Source: Pseudonocardiaceae bacterium YIM PH 21723 (GTDB lineage: Bacteria > Actinomycetota > Actinomycetes > Mycobacteriales > Pseudonocardiaceae). From it: DNA of 64,000 nucleotides. The stretch covers positions 186,001-250,000 of the forward strand of contig QZFT01000023.1 of the NCBI GenBank assembly GCA_003600225.1. The letters are read 5' to 3'. A program made the translations under genes and the position numbers. This document shows positions 1-7,756 of this stretch, piece by piece (positions within the stretch are counted from its first letter, which is position 1; each line of letters begins with the position of its first letter). The notes beneath the pieces were generated by a model. It was not told where the DNA came from. It saw only the letters and a list, made by a program, of their open reading frames with translations, and ran no database searches.

Positions 1-228
1 CCGGCGCTGTTCGTGGCGCACACCGAGGACAACGCGTGGCTGGTCGGTGACGGTGTCTCCGACCCCAACATCGAGGGCGCGTGCGTGGTCGCGCCGATGG
101 TCGATGTGCTGGCCAAGGACGAGAAGGTGACCGAGGTCGCCGACCTGCCCGTGGGCATGGCCGCGTACCGGGACAGCGCCGACGAGCCCTGGCAGCGCGA
201 ATCCTTCACCTGGGCCGAAGAAGGCTGA
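1..228 (+). CDS. C-terminal part of a small DUF2185-like protein (5' end outside window)
   Basis: The reading frame is open from base 1 and ends with TGA at 226-228, so only the last 75 residues are visible. The visible part has a Trp-rich beta segment (NAWLVGDGVSDPN), a helix (VDVLAKDEKVTEVADLPVG) and a final AAYRDSADEPWQRE segment. A Trp-containing strand followed by a 'dlPvG.ayxR' ending is what I recall for the DUF2185/Imm33-like families, which often act as immunity or housekeeping proteins of unknown activity. The assignment is tentative because the N-terminal half cannot be seen. A GC-rich hairpin follows the stop at 239-284. Confidence 0.45.
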   Translation, partial: PALFVAHTEDNAWLVGDGVSDPNIEGACVVAPMVDVLAKDEKVTEVADLPVGMAAYRDSADEPWQRESFTWAEEG

Positions 229-236
229 GCAGGTCG

Positions 237-286
237 CGAAGCCGGCGAGGTTCGGGCTCTGGCCGAACCTCGCCGGCTTCGCGGAC
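237..286. terminator. GC-rich hairpin between convergent genes
   Basis: GCGAAGCCGGCGAGGTTCGG (237-256) is mirrored by CCGAACCTCGCCGGCTTCGC (263-282), a 20-bp perfect inverted repeat with a 6-nt loop. It lies between the stop of the first gene and the stop of the convergent esterase, so it probably serves as a bidirectional terminator. No U-tract is visible, as is common in actinobacteria. Confidence 0.7.
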
Positions 287-294
287 GGTCGAAC

Positions 295-1296
295 TCAGGC
301 GGCCTGGCGTGAGGTGACGAACGCGGCGATGTCCGCGCTGGCCCTGCGGGCCTCCGGGGTGAGGCCGACGGCGGTGAACGCGTGCACCACGCCCTGCCAG
401 ATCTGCAGGATGCACGGCACTCCCGCGGCGGCCAGTTTCTCCGCCATGGCCTCCGCGTCGGCCCGCAGCACCTCACTGCCGCTGACCTGGATCAGCACCG
501 GCGGCAGCCCGGCCAGCTCGCCGTGGATCGGCGCGGCCAGCAGGTCCAGCGGCTCCGGGTGGAAGAACAGCGGCGTCAGGTTGTCCAGCTTGCGGACGGG
601 GATGTAGGCGTCCCGCTTGTAGTTCACGTGCTCCGTGCGCACCGAGTTGTCCAGGTCGACCAGCGGCGAACAGACCGCCAGCCCGGAGGGCATCGGCAGC
701 CCGGCCTTGCGGGCCTCCAGGGCCACCGCGAAGGACAGGTAACCACCGGCGGAGTCCCCGGCGAACACGATCGACTCCGGCTTGTGGCCACGGTCCAGCA
801 GCCACTGGTAGGCGGCGATGCAGTCGGCGATGGAGCCGGGGATTCCAGTCTCCGGAAGCTGGCGGTAGTCCACCGACAGCACCGGTAAGCCGGTCCGCCG
901 GGACAACGAGGACGTGAGCCGGCGATGGGTGCCGGGTCCACAGGCGACGAAGCCGCCGCCGTGCATGTACAGGATCGCCCCGCCGGATTCCGGCCAGTCC
1001 TGGGTGGCGGTGGTCAGCTCGCCCTTGAAGCCGTCGGCCCGGACCTTGGTGATCAGCACCCGGTCGTCCTTGGGCAGCAGGCGACTGGCGGCCAGCTCGA
1101 GCAGCGGGAAGAACCGCATGGTGAACGGGTTGATCGGAGCGACGGTGAGCACCGGGCGGACGAAGGTCTTCGCGATGACGAACAGCACCTTCGACTGCCA
1201 GCTACGGCCGCCGATGCGCTGGGTTCCGCTGGCAGATCTCGGTGAGCGGGCCGGTACGTCGTCGGGTTCAATCGGGGGGATCGACCGCAGCGCCAT
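295..1296 (-). CDS. alpha/beta hydrolase, hormone-sensitive-lipase type esterase
   Basis: A 333-residue serine hydrolase of the HSL (Abhydrolase_3) family, which cleaves short-chain esters in the cytoplasm. The oxyanion motif HGGGF, the nucleophile motif GDSAGG and a C-terminal His in VVHAFTAVG are all present, so the triad looks complete. The ATG at 1296 is preferred over the GTG at 1305 because GGAGGTGA lies 8 nt upstream of it. The N-terminal 60 residues (many Pro/Arg, then a hydrophobic stretch) form the cap region usual for the family. It is monocistronic and divergent from the PhoD-like gene. The shared upstream region carries a palindrome at 1339-1352. The physiological substrate cannot be told from sequence. 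Confidence 0.85.
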   Translation of the reverse strand: MALRSIPPIEPDDVPARSPRSASGTQRIGGRSWQSKVLFVIAKTFVRPVLTVAPINPFTMRFFPLLELAASRLLPKDDRVLITKVRADGFKGELTTATQDWPESGGAILYMHGGGFVACGPGTHRRLTSSLSRRTGLPVLSVDYRQLPETGIPGSIADCIAAYQWLLDRGHKPESIVFAGDSAGGYLSFAVALEARKAGLPMPSGLAVCSPLVDLDNSVRTEHVNYKRDAYIPVRKLDNLTPLFFHPEPLDLLAAPIHGELAGLPPVLIQVSGSEVLRADAEAMAEKLAAAGVPCILQIWQGVVHAFTAVGLTPEARRASADIAAFVTSRQAA

Positions 1297-1338
1297 GCTG
1301 GTCACCTCCGAGCCACAGTGATTTACATTTCATTAACT

Positions 1339-1352
1339 GAACCAAGTGGTTC
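1339..1352. promoter_or_regulatory. short palindrome in the esterase/PhoD divergent region
   Basis: GAACCA-AG-TGGTTC is a perfect 6+6 palindrome about 40 bp upstream of the esterase start. It is a possible operator for a small HTH regulator. No adjacent regulator gene is present. Confidence 0.35.
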
Positions 1353-1404
1353 CCCGAAACGCAATAAGGCATCGCACGGTCATCACCCGTTCACGTAGCG
1401 GACC

Positions 1405-1441
1405 TTGCCAAATTCGTGAATCTTCTTCATATTATGACCCG
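1405..1441 (+). promoter_or_regulatory. candidate promoter giving a near-leaderless PhoD-like mRNA
   Basis: TTGCCA (1405-1410), a 19-bp spacer and TATTAT (1430-1435) lie just ahead of the GTG start at 1441. The predicted transcription start would fall on or next to the start codon, which fits the absence of any Shine-Dalgarno sequence before this gene. The spacer is longer than ideal. Confidence 0.4.
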
Positions 1442-2988
1442 TGTCACATATCTCCCGCCGGGGCATGCTCACCGGAATCGCCGCCATGATGGTCCCCGGC
1501 CCAGTGCTGCGCACGGCCGCCGACGCCGCGCCTGACCTGGTGCGAGGGACGACCTTCCCCGAAGGTGTGATGGCCGGTGTGCCACGCACCGACGGCGCCA
1601 CGCTGTGGACCCGGGCCACGCTCGGCCTCCTGCAGAACAGCGGCAAGCTCGCGCTGCTGGTCTCCCGCAACGAGGACCTGAGTTCACCGGAGATCGTCAC
1701 CGAGGTGACCGCCGAAGCCCAGTGGGACGGGTGCATCCACTACCCGGCGACCGGCCTGCGCGCCGGGGAGCAGTACTTCTACCAGTTCCGCGGCAAGGAC
1801 ACCGAGTCCCCGGTCGGCCGGTTCCAGACCGCCCGGCCCGCCGACTCGCAGGCGCCCACCCGGATCGGCTTCTTCACCTGCCAGGGCTTCACCGAGGGCT
1901 ACTACGCGGCGCACCGGCACCTGGCCGCCGAGGACCTGGACCTGGTGGTCTGCCTCGGCGACTACGTGTACGAGGCCTCGGTGCCCGGGGTCCGGGGCAT
2001 CGACCTGAACCTGTATCCGCAGGTACTGCCCGCGATGCGGGCCAAGTACGCGCACTACCGCACCGACGAGAACCTGCGGGCCATGCACGCCCGGCACGCG
2101 TTCCTGCCGCTGTGGGACGACCACGAGTTCCGCAACGACTACACCAAGAACCGCTGGACCCTGGGCTGGGAACCGCTGTTCGCCGCCAAGCGGAGCGCGG
2201 CCTGGCACACCTGGTTCGAGCGGATGCCGGTCCCCCGGTTCTACCCGGACGACATGACCCGGACCTACCGCTCGGTGCGCCTGGGCGGGCTGGCGGAGAT
2301 CCTCACCGTGGACAGCAGGCAGTACCGCGACGACCAGCCGTGTGGCGACGGCGCGGGCGTGGTCTGCGCCGACGCGGACAATCCGGCCCGGGAGTACCTG
2401 GGCGCCGCACAGAAGGCCTGGCTGCTGGACTCGCTGCGTGGCTCCACCGCGCCGTGGAAGGTGCTGGCCAACCCGAACATGCTGATGGGCATGATCAGCG
2501 GAGCCCAGGGCGAACGGGCTTTCCTGGACAGCTGGGACGGTTACGGCGCCGACCGCACCGAACTGCTGTCCACGATCGCCTCCTCGGTGGACGACGTGCT
2601 GGTGGTGACCGGGGACGACCACAACTCGTTCGCCGGCGAGCTCTGGGACACCGGCTTCTCCCCCACCGTCCCGCAGGGCACCGCGCAGCCCAATCCGGCC
2701 GGCTCCCGGCGGGCGGGCGTGGAGTTCGTGGTGCCCTCGGTGAGCTCGCCGAACAACGGGGACGTGGAGGGCGCCGCCAAGGCGGGACAGTCCGCGCGGA
2801 ACCGACTGGATCGCAACGATCACCTGAAGTACTGCGAGATGGTGCAGCACGGCTACGGCGTCCTGGAGCTCACCCCGTCGGAGGCGCAGTTCCGCTTCCG
2901 CGCCGTCGACAAGCTCGACCCGCACGCCGGCGTGACCACCAGCGCCACCTTCACCGTCTCCCGGGGAGCCCCCGTGCTGCGGAGTTGA
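1441..2988 (+). CDS. PhoD-like metallophosphatase, Tat-exported
   Basis: A 515-residue secreted alkaline phosphatase/phosphodiesterase of the PhoD family. The N-terminus HISRRGMLTG is a twin-arginine signal followed by a hydrophobic stretch and an Ala-rich cleavage region near residue 30. An N-terminal beta-sandwich (about 35-130) precedes the metallophosphatase core, which carries LGDYVYE, WDDHEFRNDY and GDDHNSF, the usual Fe/Ca ligand segments. The role would be phosphate scavenging from extracellular esters. I see no PHO-box type direct repeats. The last codons CGG-AGT-TGA fall inside a copy of the dispersed repeat. The 3' end overlaps the convergent glycosyltransferase by 38 bp. Confidence 0.88.
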   Translation: MSHISRRGMLTGIAAMMVPGPVLRTAADAAPDLVRGTTFPEGVMAGVPRTDGATLWTRATLGLLQNSGKLALLVSRNEDLSSPEIVTEVTAEAQWDGCIHYPATGLRAGEQYFYQFRGKDTESPVGRFQTARPADSQAPTRIGFFTCQGFTEGYYAAHRHLAAEDLDLVVCLGDYVYEASVPGVRGIDLNLYPQVLPAMRAKYAHYRTDENLRAMHARHAFLPLWDDHEFRNDYTKNRWTLGWEPLFAAKRSAAWHTWFERMPVPRFYPDDMTRTYRSVRLGGLAEILTVDSRQYRDDQPCGDGAGVVCADADNPAREYLGAAQKAWLLDSLRGSTAPWKVLANPNMLMGMISGAQGERAFLDSWDGYGADRTELLSTIASSVDDVLVVTGDDHNSFAGELWDTGFSPTVPQGTAQPNPAGSRRAGVEFVVPSVSSPNNGDVEGAAKAGQSARNRLDRNDHLKYCEMVQHGYGVLELTPSEAQFRFRAVDKLDPHAGVTTSATFTVSRGAPVLRS

Positions 2989-5065
2989 CGAGTTCCCGGT
3001 CGGCGGCGCCGGTCCGGACATTGGACTGCCAGGGCAGCCGGGTGCCGTGCACGGCGGTGATCAGCGACTGGATCACCACCACGTACATCAGCTGCCGGTA
3101 CACCAGCTGCTGCAACGGATACGCCCACAGGTGCGCAAGTCGCTCGCCGTCCAGCCGCAGCGCATACCCGGCCGACACCGTCTGGATCAGCAGGAACGCC
3201 AGCCAGATGAACACCGCCATCGGCGCCTCGGCCAGGAACAGTCCATACAGGACATACACGTCCAGCACCGGGGCCAGCAGGGGCAGCAGCAGGTGGAAGG
3301 CGCCGACGTAGAGCAGGCCGTACCGGCCCATCCGGCCGCTGGCCCCGCTCTCGGTCAGCGACCGGCGGTGCTTCCACACCGACTGGAGGACGCCGTACGA
3401 CCAGCGGTAACGCTGCCGGTACAGCCCGCCGAGGGTGGACGGCACCTCGGTCCACGCCCGGGCGAACGGCTGGTAGGTCACCCGCCAGCCCAGCCGGCTG
3501 ATCGCGATCGTCAGATCGGTGTCCTCGGCGAGGGTGGCGGTGGCCAGGCCGCCCGCCGCCCGCAACGCCGCCTTGCGGAACGCCCCGACAGCGCCGGGCA
3601 CGGTGGTGATGCAGCCCAGCGCGTCCAGGATCTGTCTGTCCAAACTGGATCCGGAGCAGTACTCCAGGTGCTGCCAGCGGCCCAGCACGCCCTTGCGGTT
3701 GCCCACCTTGGCGTTGCCGGACACCGCACCCACGGCCGGATCCGCCAGCGGCTGCACCAGCTGTCGGATGGTGTCCGGTTCGAACACCGTGTCCCCGTCG
3801 ACCATGATCACGATCTCGTGCCTGGCGTAGCGGACGCCGGTGTTCAGTGCCAGGGGTTTGCCCGCGTTGGGCTGGCGGACCACGGTGACGCCGGGCAGGT
3901 CCAGGGCGGCCACGATGTCGCCGGTGCCGTCGGTGGAACCGTCGTCCACCACGATCACCTCCACCTCGGCCCGGTGATCACTGTCCACCAGCGACCGCAC
4001 GGCATTGGCGATGTTCGCCGACTCGTTGAAGGCCGGGATCAGCACGGACACCGGCGGCGCGTACTCCGGCGGCGGGTCGGCGGCCCGTTCGGCGCGCAAC
4101 CTGCGGGCGGTGTGCGCCAGGCCCAGCTGCATGATCGAGCGCAGTAGCGCGAGCAGTGCGATCAGGCCGATCCCCGCGTTCAACAGCACGATCAGCGTGC
4201 CGCCATGGCGTTGGGCCACGCCGAGGAAGGATCCGAGCAACCGGCTGAAGAGCCCGGCCGCCGAGTGGGTCGGGCCACCGGCGATGGGCTCGGAGACCGT
4301 GGTGAACCGAAATCCCTGCGGCTCCAGCACGGTCAGCATCCAGCGCACCGCGTCCGCGTCGACGCTGCCCCGGTCCCGCACCCGGATCACCGCACCGGAG
4401 GCGAGCTCGGCGGCCAGCTTTCCGGTGGTCGCCGCCTGATCCTGGTGGTCGTCCGGCCTGCTCGGCAGATCACCGCTGTCCCGGTCCGGGGTGACCAGCA
4501 CGTAGCCGTCCCCGGCGATGTCCGCCATGGCTTCCCGGGGCACCCCGACGGGCGCGCCGAACAGTCCGGTGTGCACACCGGCGGCCCCGGCCAGCGCGCC
4601 CTGCGCGAGGGTCAGTTCCAGGCCACGCCGGAGGCGGCTCACGGTGGTCGGATCGGGCTCGCGGAACCCGGCGATGGCCACCTCGTGGCCCTCGGCCACC
4701 ATCCGGCGCACCAGGTCCGGCTGCTCGTTGACCCGGGTGCCCTGGACGAAGAAGGTGGCGTGCGCCCGCCGCTCCCGCAACAGGTCGAGGATGCGCGGTG
4801 TCCACTTGGGATCCGGGCCACCGAAGAAGGCCAGCGTCACCGTCTTCGGTGGCATGCGCCGCATCCGCTCCCCCAGCGACGCGTTCCCCTGGGCGAGCGG
4901 ACCCTCCTCGCGGGCCTCGCCCAGTGCCCTCGAGGCGGGCAGGTGGCTAGGGGTGGCCGGCGCGGAGGCCGCGTAGGCGTAGAACCCCAGCACCGCCAGC
5001 AGCAGCACCAGGCCCGCGCACAGGGTCACCCAGTGCACCCAGGGGCCGCGGGCCGTCCGGCTCAT
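2951..5065 (-). CDS. membrane fusion of a degenerate polysaccharide deacetylase (NodB) domain and a GT2 processive glycosyltransferase
   Basis: A 704-residue membrane protein: one N-terminal TM (about 12-33), an extracytoplasmic NodB-like domain (about 74-262), a TM (290-310), a GT2 domain (about 337-570) and C-terminal TMs. The GT2 half is intact, with DD at 374-375, DGD at 423-425, ED at 514-515 and QRYRW at 551-555, like poly-GlcNAc or hyaluronan synthases. The NodB half is not: the TFDDGP motif reads AFFGGP (79-84) and the metal-binding His pair is replaced (Ala132, Glu136). The protein is therefore probably a polysaccharide synthase whose outer domain binds rather than deacetylates. It is the third gene of an operon, and its start overlaps the previous stop (ATGA). 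Confidence 0.85.
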   Translation of the reverse strand: MSRTARGPWVHWVTLCAGLVLLLAVLGFYAYAASAPATPSHLPASRALGEAREEGPLAQGNASLGERMRRMPPKTVTLAFFGGPDPKWTPRILDLLRERRAHATFFVQGTRVNEQPDLVRRMVAEGHEVAIAGFREPDPTTVSRLRRGLELTLAQGALAGAAGVHTGLFGAPVGVPREAMADIAGDGYVLVTPDRDSGDLPSRPDDHQDQAATTGKLAAELASGAVIRVRDRGSVDADAVRWMLTVLEPQGFRFTTVSEPIAGGPTHSAAGLFSRLLGSFLGVAQRHGGTLIVLLNAGIGLIALLALLRSIMQLGLAHTARRLRAERAADPPPEYAPPVSVLIPAFNESANIANAVRSLVDSDHRAEVEVIVVDDGSTDGTGDIVAALDLPGVTVVRQPNAGKPLALNTGVRYARHEIVIMVDGDTVFEPDTIRQLVQPLADPAVGAVSGNAKVGNRKGVLGRWQHLEYCSGSSLDRQILDALGCITTVPGAVGAFRKAALRAAGGLATATLAEDTDLTIAISRLGWRVTYQPFARAWTEVPSTLGGLYRQRYRWSYGVLQSVWKHRRSLTESGASGRMGRYGLLYVGAFHLLLPLLAPVLDVYVLYGLFLAEAPMAVFIWLAFLLIQTVSAGYALRLDGERLAHLWAYPLQQLVYRQLMYVVVIQSLITAVHGTRLPWQSNVRTGAADRELVNSAARGLPGRR

Positions 5066-5343
5066 TCCTTGTGCGCCGCCGTCCCGACGTGGACCCGGTC
5101 CCAGCCGGGCGTCTTGGCCTGTGCCGAGTCCAGCAGGGCGACCGCACCGATGACCAGGCCGGTCACCAGTACAGCCGCGAGGCCGACGCCGACCAGGGCG
5201 GTCACCGTCCGGCGGCGGCCTACGGAGTCGACGAAGACCGGGGTGTGTTCAGCGGGTAAATGGGCGCGCGCGAGTCGCACCGTCTGGTGTGCGTGCATGG
5301 TGTGGAGATCCCCCAGAGAACGAACGAAGCCACAGCATGTCAT
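5062..5343 (-). CDS. small single-pass membrane protein of the polysaccharide operon
   Basis: A 93-residue protein with a basic N-terminus and one TM segment (TVTALVGVGLAAVLVTGLVI), followed by a short outer tail. I do not recognise a family. It lies between a membrane protein and the NodB-GT2 fusion, with 4-bp ATGA overlaps at both ends. This suggests a small accessory subunit of a glycan synthase, by inference from position only. A second start, ATG at 5298 with GGGGGA upstream, would give 78 residues and is equally possible. Confidence 0.6.
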   Translation of the reverse strand: MTCCGFVRSLGDLHTMHAHQTVRLARAHLPAEHTPVFVDSVGRRRTVTALVGVGLAAVLVTGLVIGAVALLDSAQAKTPGWDRVHVGTAAHKE

Positions 5344-5765
5344 GACCGTCCGACACCGGCCGGGTCATTTCGCCTGCCCCGGTACATACGCACCAGCCGC
5401 ACCGCGCAGACCAGCACGGCGCCCGCCGTCGCCGACGCCATCACCGGGAACGCCTTGATGTAGAGCGGAACGGCCGCTGCCAGCAAGGACTTCGGCACCC
5501 ACGGCTCGGTGAACAGGACCTGGCCGCCGATCAGCAGCAGCACCGCGATCGGCGCGGCCACGGTGAGCAGCCACAACCCGACCCGGCGGACCAGCGCTGT
5601 GGTGAACATCGCACCCACCACCAGCCAGGACCCGGCCATCCAGCCCTGCCCCGAGGCGTCCAGCCACCGACCGACCCCGCCGAACACCAGGAGCAGGGTG
5701 AAGGCGGCCAGGGTGGGCAATTGCAGCAGGTCGATGGGGCGAAGTACGGGCGCGGCTGTGCTCAT
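5340..5765 (-). CDS. four-helix integral membrane protein, first gene of the polysaccharide operon
   Basis: A 141-residue hydrophobic protein with about four TM segments (starting LLQLPTLAAFTLLLVFGGVG) and a basic C-terminus (YRGRRNDPAG). The ATG at 5765 gives MSTAAPVLRPID. Longer in-frame starts would run into the divergent LCP gene. No known family is evident. It is translationally coupled to the next gene by ATGA at 5340-5343. It may assemble with or regulate the downstream glycosyltransferase. Its promoter must lie in the 37-bp gap shared with the LCP gene. Confidence 0.65.
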   Translation of the reverse strand: MSTAAPVLRPIDLLQLPTLAAFTLLLVFGGVGRWLDASGQGWMAGSWLVVGAMFTTALVRRVGLWLLTVAAPIAVLLLIGGQVLFTEPWVPKSLLAAAVPLYIKAFPVMASATAGAVLVCAVRLVRMYRGRRNDPAGVGRS

Positions 5766-5802
5766 GGACAGGTATTGTCCGTGACGACTTGGGGGAGGCA
5801 CA

Positions 5803-6864
5803 GTGCGCACGACGCTGCTCGTCGGGCTGCGCGCGATCTGGATCGTCGCCGCGGCGAGCCTGCTGATCGCCGCCGGGACCAGCTGGACGGTGTTCCGCGA
5901 CCTGGACGACGGTCTGGAGCGATCCGCCGCGCTGCACGGCGGCCCGAAGTCGGCGGACGGTTCGCTGAACATCCTGGTGATGGGGCTGTCCACCCGGCTG
6001 GACCGGACCGGCGAACCGCTGCCGGACGACGTGCTGGAGCAGTTGCGGGCCGGGGAGAGCGACCGCGGCGGCTACAACGCGAACACGCTGATGCTGGTGC
6101 ACGTGGCTCCCGGCGCCGCCCGCGCGGTCTCGCTGTCGATCCCGCGCGACTCCACGGCCGGCTTTCCGGGCGGCGCGGAGAGCGGCAAGATCAAGGAGGC
6201 CTACGGCCGGGCGAAGGCAGCCGAGGAACGCAGGCTGATCGACTCCGGGGTGCAGAACCGGCGGGAGCTGGAGTTTCGCAGCCGGGAGGCGGGCAGGCGG
6301 GCGCAGGCCGAGGTGGTGCACGCGGTCACCGGCCAGCCGATCGACCACCTGGTGGAGATCAGCCTGGTCGGCTTCTTCCACATCGCGCAGGCCCTGGACG
6401 GGGTGGACGTGTGCCTGAACCGTCCGGCGCGGGACCCCTACTCCGGAGCGGATTTCCCGGCCGGGCGGCAGACGCTGCGCGGCGCGGACGCGTTGTCCTT
6501 CGTCCGCCAGCGGCACGGCCTGGCCAATCAGGACCTGGACCGCACCAGGCGGCAACAGGCCTTCGTCACCGGGGTGATGGCCCGGCTCAAGGCCAGGGGC
6601 GCGTTCAGCGACCCGTCCGTGCTCAATGGACTGTTCACTGTGGCCAAACAAGATCTCGTTTTGGATGAAGGCTGGGACATCCTGGGTTTTGCGAACCAGG
6701 CGCCGGCGCTGTCCGGTGGCAAGATCGCCTTTCACACGTTGCCACTGACCGATTACACCGATGCCAAGGCCCGACGGACCATGCAGGCCCAGATCAGCGG
6801 CCTGCTACACCCCGCCGTCGAGCTCAAGGCGAACACCGTAGATGGGGTGCCCTGTGTCGATTGA
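5803..6864 (+). CDS. LytR-CpsA-Psr (LCP) family cell-wall glycopolymer ligase
   Basis: A 353-residue type II membrane protein: N-terminal TM (residues 7-27), then an LCP domain. The hallmark strands are visible: LNILVMGLSTRLD, NTLMLVHV, AVSLSIPRDS and VEISLVGFFHI, ending with ADALSFVRQRHGL and an Arg-rich QDLDRTRRQQAF segment. LCP enzymes transfer undecaprenyl-linked polymers to peptidoglycan or arabinogalactan. GTG start with GGGGGAGG just upstream. It is divergent from the GT2 operon with only 37 bp between, so the two may share control and act on one surface polysaccharide (inference). Confidence 0.88.
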   Translation: MRTTLLVGLRAIWIVAAASLLIAAGTSWTVFRDLDDGLERSAALHGGPKSADGSLNILVMGLSTRLDRTGEPLPDDVLEQLRAGESDRGGYNANTLMLVHVAPGAARAVSLSIPRDSTAGFPGGAESGKIKEAYGRAKAAEERRLIDSGVQNRRELEFRSREAGRRAQAEVVHAVTGQPIDHLVEISLVGFFHIAQALDGVDVCLNRPARDPYSGADFPAGRQTLRGADALSFVRQRHGLANQDLDRTRRQQAFVTGVMARLKARGAFSDPSVLNGLFTVAKQDLVLDEGWDILGFANQAPALSGGKIAFHTLPLTDYTDAKARRTMQAQISGLLHPAVELKANTVDGVPCVD

Positions 6865-7666
6865 CCGTCCACCATGGCCGATTCCGGTACCGCACGGCGG
6901 CGCGGCCGCCGAGGGCTTCGTGGCCGTGGACGACGCCCGGCTGTGGTTCTGGGACACCGGCGGCTCCGGCGCTCCCGTGGTGCTGCTGCACCCGGCCACC
7001 GGCAGCGGGCTGAGCTGGCCCTACCAGCAGCCGGTGTTCGCCGAGGCCGGCTTCCGGGTGATCTCCTACTCCCGGCGCGGCCACCTGGGCTCCACGCCGG
7101 GCGATCCCGGTGAGCCGGGCACCATGGCGGGTGACCTGTCGGCCATCGCCGACCACCTGGACCTGGACCGATTCCACGCGGTCGGCTGCGCACAGGGCGC
7201 CCTGGTCGGGCTGGACTTCGCGCTCACCTTCCCGCACCGGCTGCGCAGCCTGGTGCTGTCCGGCACCTACCTGGGCGTCGAGGAACCCGCGTACCAGGAG
7301 CTGATCGGCAGGCTGCGGCCGGACGGGATGCCCGCGGAGTTCCGCGAACTGGGCCCGTCCTACCGGGCCGCCGATCCGGAGGGCGTCACCCGCTGGGTGG
7401 CCCTGGAGAAGCGGGCCGTGCCGGTCAGGGTGAACCAACCGGGTGCGGCGAAGCGCACCTGGGCCGCGCTCGGTGAGCTGACCGAGCCGATCCTGCTGAT
7501 CGGCGGTGACGCGGACCTGTACGCACCGCCGGAGGTGCTCCGCACCCTGGCAGCCCACCTGCCGAGCGCCGAGACCCTGGTGATCCCGGAGTGCGGCCAT
7601 TCGCCGCACTGGGAGCGCCCCGACCTGTTCAACCCCACAGTCCTGGACTTCCTCCGCGAGCACTGA
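6854..7666 (+). CDS. alpha/beta hydrolase-fold protein lacking the catalytic serine
   Basis: A 270-residue alpha/beta hydrolase related to 3-oxoadipate enol-lactonase and haloperoxidase-like proteins. The nucleophile elbow, normally G-x-S-x-G, reads GCAQG (111-115), with Ala at the Ser position. The acid (GGDADLYAP) and His (ECGHSPHW) positions look normal. The protein is thus unlikely to work by the classical Ser mechanism and may be a binding protein or a divergent enzyme. The GTG at 6854 with GATGGGG upstream is preferred over the ATG at 6842. The start overlaps the LCP stop by 11 bp, indicating coupling. The fused intradiol dioxygenase follows after a repeat. Confidence 0.8.
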   Translation: MSIDRPPWPIPVPHGGAAAEGFVAVDDARLWFWDTGGSGAPVVLLHPATGSGLSWPYQQPVFAEAGFRVISYSRRGHLGSTPGDPGEPGTMAGDLSAIADHLDLDRFHAVGCAQGALVGLDFALTFPHRLRSLVLSGTYLGVEEPAYQELIGRLRPDGMPAEFRELGPSYRAADPEGVTRWVALEKRAVPVRVNQPGAAKRTWAALGELTEPILLIGGDADLYAPPEVLRTLAAHLPSAETLVIPECGHSPHWERPDLFNPTVLDFLREH

Positions 7667-7677
7667 TCCGCGGGCTT

Positions 7678-7730
7678 CCGGAGTTGACGATTTTCGCGCG
7701 AGGAACGAGCCCGAAACTCGTCAACTCCGG
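7678..7730. repeat. dispersed inverted repeat copy R1
   Basis: CCGGAGTTGACGATTTTCG (7678-7696) and its near-perfect complement (7712-7730, one mismatch) flank a 15-nt loop rich in CG/GAGGAACG. It sits 12 bp after the alpha/beta hydrolase stop and 26 bp before the dioxygenase start. It is probably a terminator-like member of the repeat family found also near 2979, 8965, 16216 and 29967. Confidence 0.8.
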
Positions 7731-7756
7731 GCACCGTCGGCCGTTAGGGTGGCCGT

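Noticed and set aside
1684-3021. Long open frame opposite the PhoD-like gene (445 codons)
   Set aside because: It mirrors the third-position bias of the real gene, is Gly/Arg/Val-rich and has no recognisable domain; a GC-rich antisense shadow.
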